From CAZYSK01 sp964649415 (GTDB taxonomy: Bacteria > Chloroflexota > Anaerolineae > B4-G1), in assembly GCA_964649415.1 (NCBI GenBank), contig CAZYSK010000004.1, forward strand, positions 1 through 64,000: DNA of 64,000 nucleotides. The letters run 5' to 3'. Below are positions 1 through 8,977 of this stretch, in pieces. The position numbers and the translations under genes are program-made. The notes under the pieces were generated by a model. It saw nothing but the letters and a program-made list of their open reading frames with translations, was not told the origin of the DNA and made no database searches. Numbering within the stretch: position 1 is the stretch's first letter; each line of letters begins with the position of its first letter.

Positions 1-55
1 GCCATTCCGATGGCGCTCCATCCTCCATCTGACCACGCCATTCCGATGGCGCTCC
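1..55. repeat. Family A hairpin repeat, two 36-bp-spaced copies
   Basis: GCCATTCCGATGGCGC occurs at 1-16 and again at 37-52, exactly 36 bp apart. Each copy is a hairpin (GCCAT/ATGGC around a short loop). Read on the minus strand it encodes GAPSEWR in frame at the tail of the giant kinase. The same core with the same 36-bp spacing returns at 11145-11275 and 12069-12270. Confidence 0.8.
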
Positions 56-3000
56 GTCCACGCCAGCCGGCCCCGTTTCCCCGGCAGGCTGTGGCCCAGT
101 TTGCCGAAGAGGGCCTGCGATGGGCAATACTGCGTAGAAAGCCGATCCGACGTTCGGTGTGCTCTCCACCCACATCCGTCCCCCATGCAGGTCTATGAAG
201 TGCTTGCTGATTGAGAGCCCTAGCCCCGTTCCCCCGGCGCGACGCGTGCTCGACCCGTCCACCTGAGTAAACGCCTCGAAAACACCCTCTACCTTCTCCG
301 GCGCGATTCCGACGCCGCTGTCCTTCACTGAAAGGACCACTTCGGTGGGCGTAGCTTCGGCCATTACCTGGATGAACCCTTCCTCAGTGAACTTGGCCGC
401 ATTGCCCACCAAGTTCAGCAGCACCTGCCGGATACGGCGTGAGTCGGCGCGGACGGTCGGCAGATCGGGAGGCACAGACTGTACCAGCTCGATCGGCTTG
501 TCCTTTACCAGTGCCACCGCTGTGGACATGACGCCCTCAACGATCTCGTTCAGATTCGTGTCCTCAAAGGAGAGTTCCATCTTGCCCGCCTGGATCTTCG
601 ATATATCCAGGATATCGTTGATCAGTCCAAGCAAGTGTTGGCCGCTGTCATGGATGGCCTGGAGGTCGGCGCGCTGCGTATCCGTGAGCGGGCCGTCGAT
701 GCCCTTGAGGATCACGCGGGAGAAACCGATGATGGAGTTGAGCGGCGTGCGCAGTTCGTGGGACATGTTGGCCAGAAACTGGCTCTTGAGCCGGTCCATT
801 TCCTTCAGGACCGCGCTCGTTTCTACGGCCTCCTGATATAGTCGCGCGTTCTCCAGTACCATACTCAGGTTGACGCCGATGGTCTCCACAAAGTCAAGAC
901 CTTCGAGAGGTCGCCCGTCGGGTTGCGCGAGGGCCAGCATTCCCATCAACCGGTCGCGGCTTGTGAGAGGCATATACAGACCGTTCTGACACAACCAGGT
1001 TGCCTCCTGCGAACCAGTTCGCGCCGAATCGATTCGTGCTAGAGGAGCCGTTTCGTCGCCCGCCTGAGCGCTGTCCAGGACGCAGATGCAATGCCCATCC
1101 ACAACCTCAGAGAAGAGGGAAGGGTTCATCTCGCGCGTCACACGCATATCATCGGGCAGCAGGACATCCTCGGCCACTCCGTTGTGCACTGCAACTGGAC
1201 GGAAGGCGCTGGCCGCCGGCTCCCATACGAAGAGCGCGGACGCTCGCCCCAGGCGACGGGAGATGACCTCACCGGCCTCGTGGAGCAACTGGCTCGGTTC
1301 AAGAGACGCTGCGGCGGCCTGCTGTACCTCGAGCGTGAGCGTACGGCGCATGGCTTCGGTTCGAACCTCAGCGAACAGGCGAGCGTTTGCGATGGCGGTC
1401 GCCAGTTGGTCTGCCAGCGTCTGCAGTACGGCCACGTCCTCCTCTGAGAAAGCCGCTTCCTCGGTGGATTGCACGTCCAGCACGCCGATCACTTGTTCGC
1501 GTACCTTCAGTGGCAGCCCCATCTCCGAGCGCGTGTCCGGGAGGTCGGGGTTGACGAAGTGCACCGCGTCCTCTCCGACATCGAGGGCGATACGCGGTTC
1601 ACCGGTACTGGCCACGTAGCCGACAATTCCAACGGACGCCCGGGCCCCTCCGCGCTTCCCAATAGCCAGCTTGTGACCCCGCTCCAGCATGCGGCGTCCC
1701 CCTTCTGAGGCTGCCGCGCGCAGGACGGCGTACTCGCCCGGATGCTTGCTGTCCGCCTCGTCCACGAGGAAAACCCCGGCGTGGTAGAAGCCGAACTGCG
1801 CGGAGATGAGGCGAACAGTCTGGTCCAGCAACCGGTCGACATCTAGAATCGCAGTCGCGTCCCGTGCGACGTCCGCGGCCGCAGCCAACTGGGCTGCCCT
1901 TCGCTGTGCCTCTTCGAACAGCCGCGCATTCTCCAAGGCTACTGCTGCCTGGTCCATGAATGCGGCCAGCATCTGCACTTCGTCCTCGCTGACACTTTTC
2001 TTCTCTCGCTTGTCGTAGCTGGCCTCGACGACGCCAATGACACGGTCGCGCATCTTGATGGGCATGAAGATGCGTAGAAACCGTTCGTGCCCATAACGTT
2101 CCCACACTTCGCGATTGAGGCGCTCATCCCATTCGCCGATGATCTCGGTGCGCCCTGTGCGGTAGATGTCGGCCAGAATGTCTGGGTGGTCGAGAGGATA
2201 CCGAGCTGCCTGGATCCACTCGGGGAACACGTCGAACCTGCCTTGCCAGATGCCGTGTTGGACGCCGATGGTCCCTGCCTTCTCGTCTACGATGGAGATG
2301 AGCACGTGCTCGCAGCCGAGAGCGCGATGCACGGCCTCCAGGACAGCCCGTATCAGGTGCTCTTTCTGCATTGAGGAGGTGAGCGCGCGGCTCGACTCGT
2401 ACAAGATCTGCATCTGGTGAGCGGATCTCTGTGTGGTCGCAAAGAGGCGCGCGTTCTCCAGCGCTTGCGCTACCTGCTCGCTCACCGCCTCGACAAGAGC
2501 GATTTCGTCGGGCGACCACTCCCTCGCCCCATCGGTTTCCTGGATACCCATTGCCCCGATGGCCTGCTCACGCAGCTTGAGCGGCGTCGCCAGCATGGTC
2601 TCTCTTGTCTCGGGCTGAACGAGGGTGACGGTTTCGCCCCGTTCCAGTGCCAGGCTGGAGGCCGCGACAGACAGCTTCTCGACCGGCACGACGTCGACCC
2701 GGTCATAGATGTAGCCCAATGGGCGCTCCGGTGAGGCCAGCTCAGCCCAGGTAGCCGCGTCGTACTTGCCCTGGAGTAGCGTTAATTCGTGCAGTTGAGC
2801 CTCCGTGCGTTCCACCAGGCGAGCGTTGTCTATGGCGACCGCCAACTGATCCGCCAGGGTCTGCAGCACCGTCAAGTCATCCTCTGAGAACGCAGCCTCC
2901 TGGGTGGACTGAACATCTAGCACACCGATTGTGTTCCCACGGACCTTGAGCGGCAGGCTTATCTCGGAGCGTGTGGCAGGAAGGTCGGGGTTGTTGAAGA

Positions 3001-5737
3001 AGACAGCGTCTTGGCCCACGTCGAGCGCGATACGGGGTTCACCAGTCGCTGCGACGTGGCCAACGATGCCAACGGACGCCTGCTGTCCGCGCCCGGCCTG
3101 CAGTTTGTGGCCCCGCTCCAGCATCCGGCGTCCCCCTTCCGAACATGCCGCGCGCAGGACGGCGTACTCGCCTTGCTCGTCCACAAGGAAAACCCCGGCA
3201 TGGTAGAAGCCGAATCCCTCCGAGATCAGGTGGACGGCCGTGTTGAGCAGTTGGTGCACGTCGAGGATGGCAGTGGCCTCCCGGGCCACACGAGCGCCTA
3301 CTTGAAGCTGTGCAGCCTGATGCTCCAGACTATTCGCATATCGCTCCAGTTGCTGGTGTGCGTTTTCTAGTGCTTCCTGTGCTCGTCTCCGCTCCGTGAC
3401 GTCGCTCAGGAAGTTCACTGTGGCCGGTTGGCCTTCCCACGAAATCGCGACTGCGTTGACCTCGACCCACCTGAGGTTTCCATCCCTGTCGACTGCCCTG
3501 AAGGTATAGGTCGGCGGAAGCGGCTCACCTCTGAGCCGTTTCAAGTGGCGCTCAAAGACCATCTCCTTATCGTCTGGATGGACGAACTCGACGAATTGTC
3601 TGGAGGTCAATTCGTCGGCGGGATAGCCGGTGATCGCAGCGGCCGCGGGGTTGACAAACTGGAACGCGCCATCCTGAATCACTAGAATCGCCTCGTTGGC
3701 ATTTTCAACCACGACGCGGTATCTCTCCTCGGAGATCCTCAGCGCCTCTTCGGTTCGGACGCGCTCGGCCAGCTCTTCCTGAACCGCCTCGTACAGTCGC
3801 GCGTTCTCGATGGCCGTGGCGATTTGGTCCGCCAACGTCTCCATCAGCATCACGTCGGACTCATCGAAGCTATCGGACTCGTCATCCTGAAGATCAAGCA
3901 CGCCGATGACCTTCTGCCCGCTCTTGATCGGCACGGCAAGCTCTGACTTCGTTTCCTCACCCGCTTTGCGCACGTAGTGAGGGTGCTTGGTTACTGCGCC
4001 GCTGACCTGAACTTCGCCCGTCGTAGCTGCCTGTCCGATCATCCCTTCTCCGACAGCGAGCGTGAGATCATCGGGGAAGACGCCGACGTATCCGCCTGAG
4101 ATAGCCTGCAGATTCAGAGAGCCCGCGTCCTCGTCCAGCAGTAGTATCATCACGCCATAGTAGTCGAAGGCGTCGCGCACTGCGGTCACGACCGCAGCAA
4201 GAAGCGCCTGCGCATCCAACTCACTGCCTATGCGTTGGCTCACCTCGTACATCAGTGTAGCCTGGGCTGCTCGGCGTTCTGCTTTCTCCTCTGCCAGCTT
4301 GCGCTCAGTGGTATCTCGGCCAAGGCCCACCATACCGACCACTTGCCCGCTTTCGTCGGTGATGGGCGTCTTGTGCTCTGATAACCAGCGGGTCTGGCCT
4401 GCTCCGTCCGTCACGTGCCACTCCCTGGCGACCACGGGCTGGCCTGACTGCATGATGCGCTGTTCCTCGGCGTAGAATCTCTCGGCATCGTCCAAGGGGA
4501 ACAGATCGAAGTCTGTCTTGCCAATAGCTTGCTGCGGGTCCGAAAGGCCCAAGAACCGAGCATGTGCCTGGTTGGTTCTGATGAAGCGCGACTGCTTGTC
4601 CTTGAAAAAGAGGAAATCGGGTGTGCTGTCCATCAGAGCCTGCAACAGGTCGCGCTCGTGGGTCAGTGCCGCTTCGGTTTCGATGCGCTCTGCGATTTCC
4701 TTCTGGGCCTGGTCGTACAGTCTGGCGTTGGCGATGGCATTTGCCAGTTGATCGGCCATCGTTTGGAGCGCCGTGATGTCTTCCTGACTGAACGCACCTT
4801 CGCGGGAGGATTGGATTGTCAGTGCCCCAATGGCCTGGCCGCGGTTGACCAGCGGCAGCGCCAATTCGGAGCGGGTGTCCGGCAGCACAGGGTTGTCAAA
4901 CCGCACAGCCTCCGCGCCTACGTCCAACGCGATGCGCGCTTGTTCGTTGGCTATACACCAACCGATCATAGAGGTGCCGCCAATCTTAAGCTTGTGGCCT
5001 TGCTCTACCATCCGCTGGCCTGCCTCACCCGTGCCAGCCTGCAACACGGCCCACTTCCCGGTCTCGTCCTTCAGGAACAGTCCGGCATAGTACAGGTCGA
5101 AACGCTCACGAACCAATTCCACCACCTGTGGGATCAATTCGTCCAAGCTGAGGATACTGCTGGCTGCACGCGCAACCTCGGCGGCAGTCTCAAGCTGGGT
5201 GCTGCGGTGCTTCAGCACAGTCAACAGCCGCTCGCGCTCGGCTTCCGCCCGCTTACGTGTGGTGATATCTCTGGAGACGCCGAAGGTGCCAACTATGCGC
5301 CCTGCCTCGTCACGCAGGGGCATTTTCGCAGTGGCTACCCACGTCTCACGACCATCGGGCCACGTTTCTTTCTCTTCCTTGATCAGAGCTCGGCCGGATT
5401 CTCTGACCTCTCGCTCGTCCTCGAACGCCGGTTGGGCATGATCCTGTGTGAAGAAATCGAAGTCTGTCTTGCCCACCGCTTGATCGGGGTCGCTGAGGCC
5501 GAACCATTCGGCCTGCGCCGCACTGACTGCTATGAAGCGGCTTTCGGCATCCTTGAAATAGATATGGTCCGGGACGTTGTCCAGGAGGGCGCGCAGCAGT
5601 TGCCGCTCCTGAATCGGCGCCTCTGTTTGCCGGTGCTCGTTCACCTGTTTCCGCAACGTGGCCACCTGTTGGCGCAGCGTCTGCAGCTCCTCAACCAATT
5701 GTCCCTTGGTCTTCTCTTCGTCGTTTATCTCGACCAT
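1..5737 (-). CDS. Giant multi-PAS/multi-GAF sensor histidine kinase (3' end outside window)
   Basis: The reading frame is open to the left edge, so at least 1912 residues are seen and the C-terminus is missing. Domains in order: short coiled coil, PAS (about 45-150), GAF (180-340), PAS (365-472), GAF (495-645), PAS (665-780), GAF (810-970), a degenerate GAF (990-1095), GAF (1110-1270), GAF (1285-1450), GAF (1470-1630), HisKA with MSHELRTPL (His near 1661), and HATPase_c with N-box LLNLVGNAAKF and G-box GGTGLGLSISK. No membrane segment is visible, so it is probably cytoplasmic. ATG at 5737 follows GGGAG by about 10 bases. It is the last visible gene of the sensor operon and, with the kinase at 24237-26939, one of only two that can phosphorylate. 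The visible C-terminal tail is made of in-frame GAPSEWR repeats. The role in phosphorelay is family knowledge; the ligands are unknown. Confidence 0.9.
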   Translation of the reverse strand, partial: MVEINDEEKTKGQLVEELQTLRQQVATLRKQVNEHRQTEAPIQERQLLRALLDNVPDHIYFKDAESRFIAVSAAQAEWFGLSDPDQAVGKTDFDFFTQDHAQPAFEDEREVRESGRALIKEEKETWPDGRETWVATAKMPLRDEAGRIVGTFGVSRDITTRKRAEAERERLLTVLKHRSTQLETAAEVARAASSILSLDELIPQVVELVRERFDLYYAGLFLKDETGKWAVLQAGTGEAGQRMVEQGHKLKIGGTSMIGWCIANEQARIALDVGAEAVRFDNPVLPDTRSELALPLVNRGQAIGALTIQSSREGAFSQEDITALQTMADQLANAIANARLYDQAQKEIAERIETEAALTHERDLLQALMDSTPDFLFFKDKQSRFIRTNQAHARFLGLSDPQQAIGKTDFDLFPLDDAERFYAEEQRIMQSGQPVVAREWHVTDGAGQTRWLSEHKTPITDESGQVVGMVGLGRDTTERKLAEEKAERRAAQATLMYEVSQRIGSELDAQALLAAVVTAVRDAFDYYGVMILLLDEDAGSLNLQAISGGYVGVFPDDLTLAVGEGMIGQAATTGEVQVSGAVTKHPHYVRKAGEETKSELAVPIKSGQKVIGVLDLQDDESDSFDESDVMLMETLADQIATAIENARLYEAVQEELAERVRTEEALRISEERYRVVVENANEAILVIQDGAFQFVNPAAAAITGYPADELTSRQFVEFVHPDDKEMVFERHLKRLRGEPLPPTYTFRAVDRDGNLRWVEVNAVAISWEGQPATVNFLSDVTERRRAQEALENAHQQLERYANSLEHQAAQLQVGARVAREATAILDVHQLLNTAVHLISEGFGFYHAGVFLVDEQGEYAVLRAACSEGGRRMLERGHKLQAGRGQQASVGIVGHVAATGEPRIALDVGQDAVFFNNPDLPATRSEISLPLKVRGNTIGVLDVQSTQEAAFSEDDLTVLQTLADQLAVAIDNARLVERTEAQLHELTLLQGKYDAATWAELASPERPLGYIYDRVDVVPVEKLSVAASSLALERGETVTLVQPETRETMLATPLKLREQAIGAMGIQETDGAREWSPDEIALVEAVSEQVAQALENARLFATTQRSAHQMQILYESSRALTSSMQKEHLIRAVLEAVHRALGCEHVLISIVDEKAGTIGVQHGIWQGRFDVFPEWIQAARYPLDHPDILADIYRTGRTEIIGEWDERLNREVWERYGHERFLRIFMPIKMRDRVIGVVEASYDKREKKSVSEDEVQMLAAFMDQAAVALENARLFEEAQRRAAQLAAAADVARDATAILDVDRLLDQTVRLISAQFGFYHAGVFLVDEADSKHPGEYAVLRAAASEGGRRMLERGHKLAIGKRGGARASVGIVGYVASTGEPRIALDVGEDAVHFVNPDLPDTRSEMGLPLKVREQVIGVLDVQSTEEAAFSEEDVAVLQTLADQLATAIANARLFAEVRTEAMRRTLTLEVQQAAAASLEPSQLLHEAGEVISRRLGRASALFVWEPAASAFRPVAVHNGVAEDVLLPDDMRVTREMNPSLFSEVVDGHCICVLDSAQAGDETAPLARIDSARTGSQEATWLCQNGLYMPLTSRDRLMGMLALAQPDGRPLEGLDFVETIGVNLSMVLENARLYQEAVETSAVLKEMDRLKSQFLANMSHELRTPLNSIIGFSRVILKGIDGPLTDTQRADLQAIHDSGQHLLGLINDILDISKIQAGKMELSFEDTNLNEIVEGVMSTAVALVKDKPIELVQSVPPDLPTVRADSRRIRQVLLNLVGNAAKFTEEGFIQVMAEATPTEVVLSVKDSGVGIAPEKVEGVFEAFTQVDGSSTRRAGGTGLGLSISKHFIDLHGGRMWVESTPNVGSAFYAVLPIAGPLRQTGPQPAGETGPAGVDGAPSEWRGQMEDGAPSEW

Positions 5738-5896
5738 CGCGTGTATGCTCCCGCTCTGTTGGGGCCCGGCCCCGTGGTCCGGCTGGCTGTCCCGGACGCA
5801 CGGCCAATGGACCGCCCGGATGTTGCCGACCGCAGACGGTCGGGCATCCGCTGCATCCCTGCCGGTATGATGTCCGCAACATCCCCGGTGTTCGTC
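5738..5896. other. Intergenic gap built of repeats
   Basis: This 159-bp gap between two sensor genes has no convincing ORF. It holds a family B hairpin at 5826-5843 (CCGACCG/CGGTCGG around CAGA), followed by a relic of the GCCGG-ATGTCCGC string seen at 14486 and 25486. A pyrimidine-rich CCCCTGT-type tract begins here and runs into the upstream gene. The ribosome binding site of the giant kinase lies at the left end. I see no promoter or U-tract terminator. Confidence 0.6.
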
Positions 5897-8800
5897 TTAG
5901 CCCCCTGTTTCCTCATGCCCCTGTCTCTCTGTTCCCCCGTCCCCCTGTTGCTCCATTCCCCTGTCAATTCCCAGATGTACAAAGGTCCGGTCTGTGCCAA
6001 GGGCTGTGCCCAGCTCGCGCACGGCAGTTTGCAGAATCGTCTGCGGATCCATGGATGCGCGGATCCGGGCGGTGATGTTGGCCGTGATACGCTCTCTTTC
6101 TGCCCGTTCGTGAGTTTCCTCCAACAAGCGCGCGTTCTCTAGTGCAAGCGCTAGACGATTGGCGATCTGCTCGATCAGGGAGATGGTATCCGACGAGGCG
6201 GGTTGGCCGTCGAACCGGAGGTTCAATACGCCCACTACCTGATCCCGTAGCTTCATAGGCACGGCCAGGCGGCTGACGGTGCTCTGCTCAGTCGCTGGTG
6301 TTTCAACCATCACCGGACGCCCCTCGCGCCACGCCTGGCGTGTCTCCGGCGCTTGCTCGATGGCTGGCTCAATCCCCAGCGAGCGGTAACGATATCCCAG
6401 CGGCTGCGCCGAGCGACGGGCGAGACCCTGCCACGATTCCTGCGTGTAGAGGCTGTAGGCTGTCTCCAGTTCTCTCAAAGCTTCCTGGGTCTCCTCCAAT
6501 AGGCGGGCGTTCTCGATCGCTGTCCCTATCTGGTCTGCCATCGTTTGAAGGATGGACACGTCTTCGTCCGAGAAAGCCCTCTCTTCGGTGGACTGCACAT
6601 CGAGCACCCCGATCACCTGGTCCCGCACTTTCAGCGGTAGGGCCATCTCCGAACGGGTAGTGGGCAAGTCTGGGTTGTCAAAGTACACGCTGTCGGCCCC
6701 AACGTCCAGCGCGATGCGCGGCTTTCCTGTCCCTGCTGCATATCCCACGATTCCTACTTCGCCGACCTTGAGTTTATGTTCACGCGCCAGCATCCGCTGC
6801 CCGCCCGGCGACGATGCAGCCCGCAAGACCGCGTACTCCTCCCGTGCATCCAGCAGGAAGATGCCCGCATGGTAGAAACCGAATCGGTTGGAGATCAGGT
6901 GCACTGTCTCATCCAGGAGCTGTTTGACATCTCGGATCGCCGCAGCGCCTCGCGCTACTTGAGCGGCTGCCTCTAGCTGTATGGCTCGTTTCTCCAGGTC
7001 TCGTGTTTGCTCGGCTACGCGTTGCTCCAGGTTCTCAATGAGATCGCGAAGCTGCGCGGTCATACCGTTGAAGGCGCGGGCCAGCACGCCGGTCTCATCG
7101 TCGCTTTCGACCGACGCGACGTAAGATAGGTCGCCTGCCGCAACAGCGGTCGCTGCCTCAGTCAACGTGCCGATGGGACGGATTGCCTGGCGAATGGTCA
7201 CGGATACCATGGTCCCCACCAGGACTGTGGCAACAATCAGCACCAACCAGGAAACCCGCTGGAACAGTCGCAGCGGCTTCAGCAATTCGGCCTCTCGTTG
7301 CTGGACAACGACGCCCCATCCGTTGTCGAGTTCGTCCACGTAGGCCATCCATCGTTCCCCGGACGCTGCCGACCGCGGACGGTCGGGATCAACGTCCGCG
7401 GACGCAGGATCAACGTCCGCATCGTCTTCCGTGAATCTAGTCAATCCTCGTGTGCCCCCTCGCAGGGCATACACAGGCGGATAGGTGTCGAAGTCTTGCA
7501 GGGCCAAGGAAGGCACCATCGCGGGCGCTTGACTGGTGTGGGCCACCACCCGGTTTTGGGCGTCCACGACGTAGACAGAAACGGTCTCTTGCGGCTGGCT
7601 GGTCTGCACTTGCTGGGTTATGTCGTTCAGGTTGCTGGCGAACATCGCAACGCCGACGATGCCGGAGAACTTGCCGGACACGCGCTGGATCGGCACGGAA
7701 GCCACCAGAGCTGGTTGCCCTGTCGCCTGGTCCACGAAGACCTCATATGTCAGAGGCACCCCATTCCTTGCACTGGTGTGCCACAGCTCACCGCGGTAGT
7801 TTTGGCGTGGCAGGTCGTCGCTACGGGCCACGTTGCTGCCGCTCCAGTCGGTGGTACTGACCAGGACCATGTGCGGGTACGACGCCGCCATCGCCTCCAA
7901 CAGCGGTTCTTGACGTTCCGGCTCCATGCTGATGATATCGGGCTGGGAGGCAAGCTCTTGAAGGGCTCTCGCGTTCAGCTCTAGCCATATAGATATGCTG
8001 GACGCGACGGCATGATTGGTCTCTTTGAGCCGCTGAAGCGCGTTTTCCTCAATCAGCGTTCCCGCGCGTGTGCTCACGATTGTCACGACCATGATGAGGA
8101 GGGGAACTGTCGAGGTCAGGACGAGAGCTGTCAAGCGTGGCCCTAGTCGCCCTCTTTGAGTGCGCCGCTCCCAGCTCATCTGCCGCAGCGTAGCGTAGGC
8201 ATACGCAAGCGCAACGAGCGTGCTGCCCAGCAAGGGCAGGATTGCCTTGCCTGCACCGCTGAGGAGGCGCGGAAAGACTGTATCCGTAGACAGGCCGAAC
8301 CGCGTGGCGAGGGCGATGATACCTGCTCCAAGCAGCAGCATAGCCAGTCTGCGCGTCGAAGGCCCTGTCTGCTTGTCTCGCAGAGCAGCGTGCAGGGAAG
8401 GGCAAATGGCCAGCACGGGCATTATCCACAGGTTCAATACCGTGATAGGCAGGGCCAGTCTGCCGGCGGCGAACGCGCTCAGTGGCACGAATCCTCCGGA
8501 ATAGGTCGCGGCGTCCAGACCGGTATACCACAGGCCCGAGCCCAGTTGCCGTTCCGCTGGCGCTACGGCATGTGCGAAGACTAGCAGAGCCGGCACAAGG
8601 CTTACGCCGACGACCACCCACCAGGCCCATCGCCGGACGCGGCCGACCGCAGACGGTCGAGACCGGTGTCCGCTCCGACCGTGCGACCAATCGGGCTTCA
8701 GCAAAGCCATCGAGAGTAGAAACATCCACGGTCCGATGGCGGGGTCTATCGCGGCGATGAGGTAGGTTGGCAGCGTGGCCTGGCCGATGTCCATGGTGCC

Positions 8801-8977
8801 TTCGATGAGGCCCAAGGCAAGGGTGCTACCTGCGGAGAGCAGGAGAAAGACGCTTGCGTGGCGGTTGGTCGTGTGCCATGCATTGCGCAGCAGGATGTAG
8901 ACACCCGCCATGGCCTCCATCGCGGCGACAAACCACGCGATGAGTTGAATAGCCTGATCAACAGGAGCCATGCTCAT
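5897..8977 (-). CDS. Membrane sensor: multi-TM region, dCache, HAMP, two GAF domains
   Basis: 1026 aa. The N-terminal 270 residues hold about seven hydrophobic segments. Another TM at about 285-305 is followed by an extracytoplasmic cache-like region to about 560, a TM, a HAMP segment ending in a coiled coil, a full GAF of the operon's common type (FGFYHAGIFLLD to AIENARLL), and a degenerate second GAF. No HisKA or HATPase is present, so it must signal through a partner, presumably an operon kinase (inference). ATG at 8977 overlaps the previous stop as ATGA, with GAGGAGG seven bases upstream. Family B repeats sit in frame in a cytoplasmic loop (8643-8660) and inside the cache region (7364-7424). 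The C-terminal 17 residues are low-complexity Glu/Gly/Gln encoded by a purine tract. Confidence 0.88.
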   Translation of the reverse strand: MSMAPVDQAIQLIAWFVAAMEAMAGVYILLRNAWHTTNRHASVFLLLSAGSTLALGLIEGTMDIGQATLPTYLIAAIDPAIGPWMFLLSMALLKPDWSHGRSGHRSRPSAVGRVRRWAWWVVVGVSLVPALLVFAHAVAPAERQLGSGLWYTGLDAATYSGGFVPLSAFAAGRLALPITVLNLWIMPVLAICPSLHAALRDKQTGPSTRRLAMLLLGAGIIALATRFGLSTDTVFPRLLSGAGKAILPLLGSTLVALAYAYATLRQMSWERRTQRGRLGPRLTALVLTSTVPLLIMVVTIVSTRAGTLIEENALQRLKETNHAVASSISIWLELNARALQELASQPDIISMEPERQEPLLEAMAASYPHMVLVSTTDWSGSNVARSDDLPRQNYRGELWHTSARNGVPLTYEVFVDQATGQPALVASVPIQRVSGKFSGIVGVAMFASNLNDITQQVQTSQPQETVSVYVVDAQNRVVAHTSQAPAMVPSLALQDFDTYPPVYALRGGTRGLTRFTEDDADVDPASADVDPDRPRSAASGERWMAYVDELDNGWGVVVQQREAELLKPLRLFQRVSWLVLIVATVLVGTMVSVTIRQAIRPIGTLTEAATAVAAGDLSYVASVESDDETGVLARAFNGMTAQLRDLIENLEQRVAEQTRDLEKRAIQLEAAAQVARGAAAIRDVKQLLDETVHLISNRFGFYHAGIFLLDAREEYAVLRAASSPGGQRMLAREHKLKVGEVGIVGYAAGTGKPRIALDVGADSVYFDNPDLPTTRSEMALPLKVRDQVIGVLDVQSTEERAFSDEDVSILQTMADQIGTAIENARLLEETQEALRELETAYSLYTQESWQGLARRSAQPLGYRYRSLGIEPAIEQAPETRQAWREGRPVMVETPATEQSTVSRLAVPMKLRDQVVGVLNLRFDGQPASSDTISLIEQIANRLALALENARLLEETHERAERERITANITARIRASMDPQTILQTAVRELGTALGTDRTFVHLGIDRGMEQQGDGGTERQGHEETGG
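7364..7424. repeat. Family B hairpin plus 21-bp repeat inside a cache domain
   Basis: A perfect hairpin CCGACCG-CGGA-CGGTCGG (7369-7386) is followed by two copies of the 21-bp unit containing GTCCGCGGACGCAGG. It is read in frame on the minus strand as Asp-Val-Asp-Pro-Ala-Ser type heptads, so the extracytoplasmic domain tolerates the insertion. Confidence 0.8.
8643..8660. repeat. Family B hairpin in a cytoplasmic loop of the multi-TM sensor
   Basis: CCGACCG-CAGA-CGGTCGA, nearly identical to the hairpins at 5826, 7369 and 18631. It lies in frame between the third and fourth hydrophobic segments of the 5897-8977 product. Confidence 0.7.

Noticed and set aside
1599..2105. Other short open frames within the giant kinase region
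   Set aside because: They overlap conserved GAF coding sequence in other frames and show no independent start signals.
4529..6142. Long plus-strand open frame (537 codons) opposite the giant kinase
   Set aside because: It is antisense to clearly conserved GAF/PAS coding sequence, lacks a ribosome binding site and has no protein features; it is a shadow of high-G+C coding.
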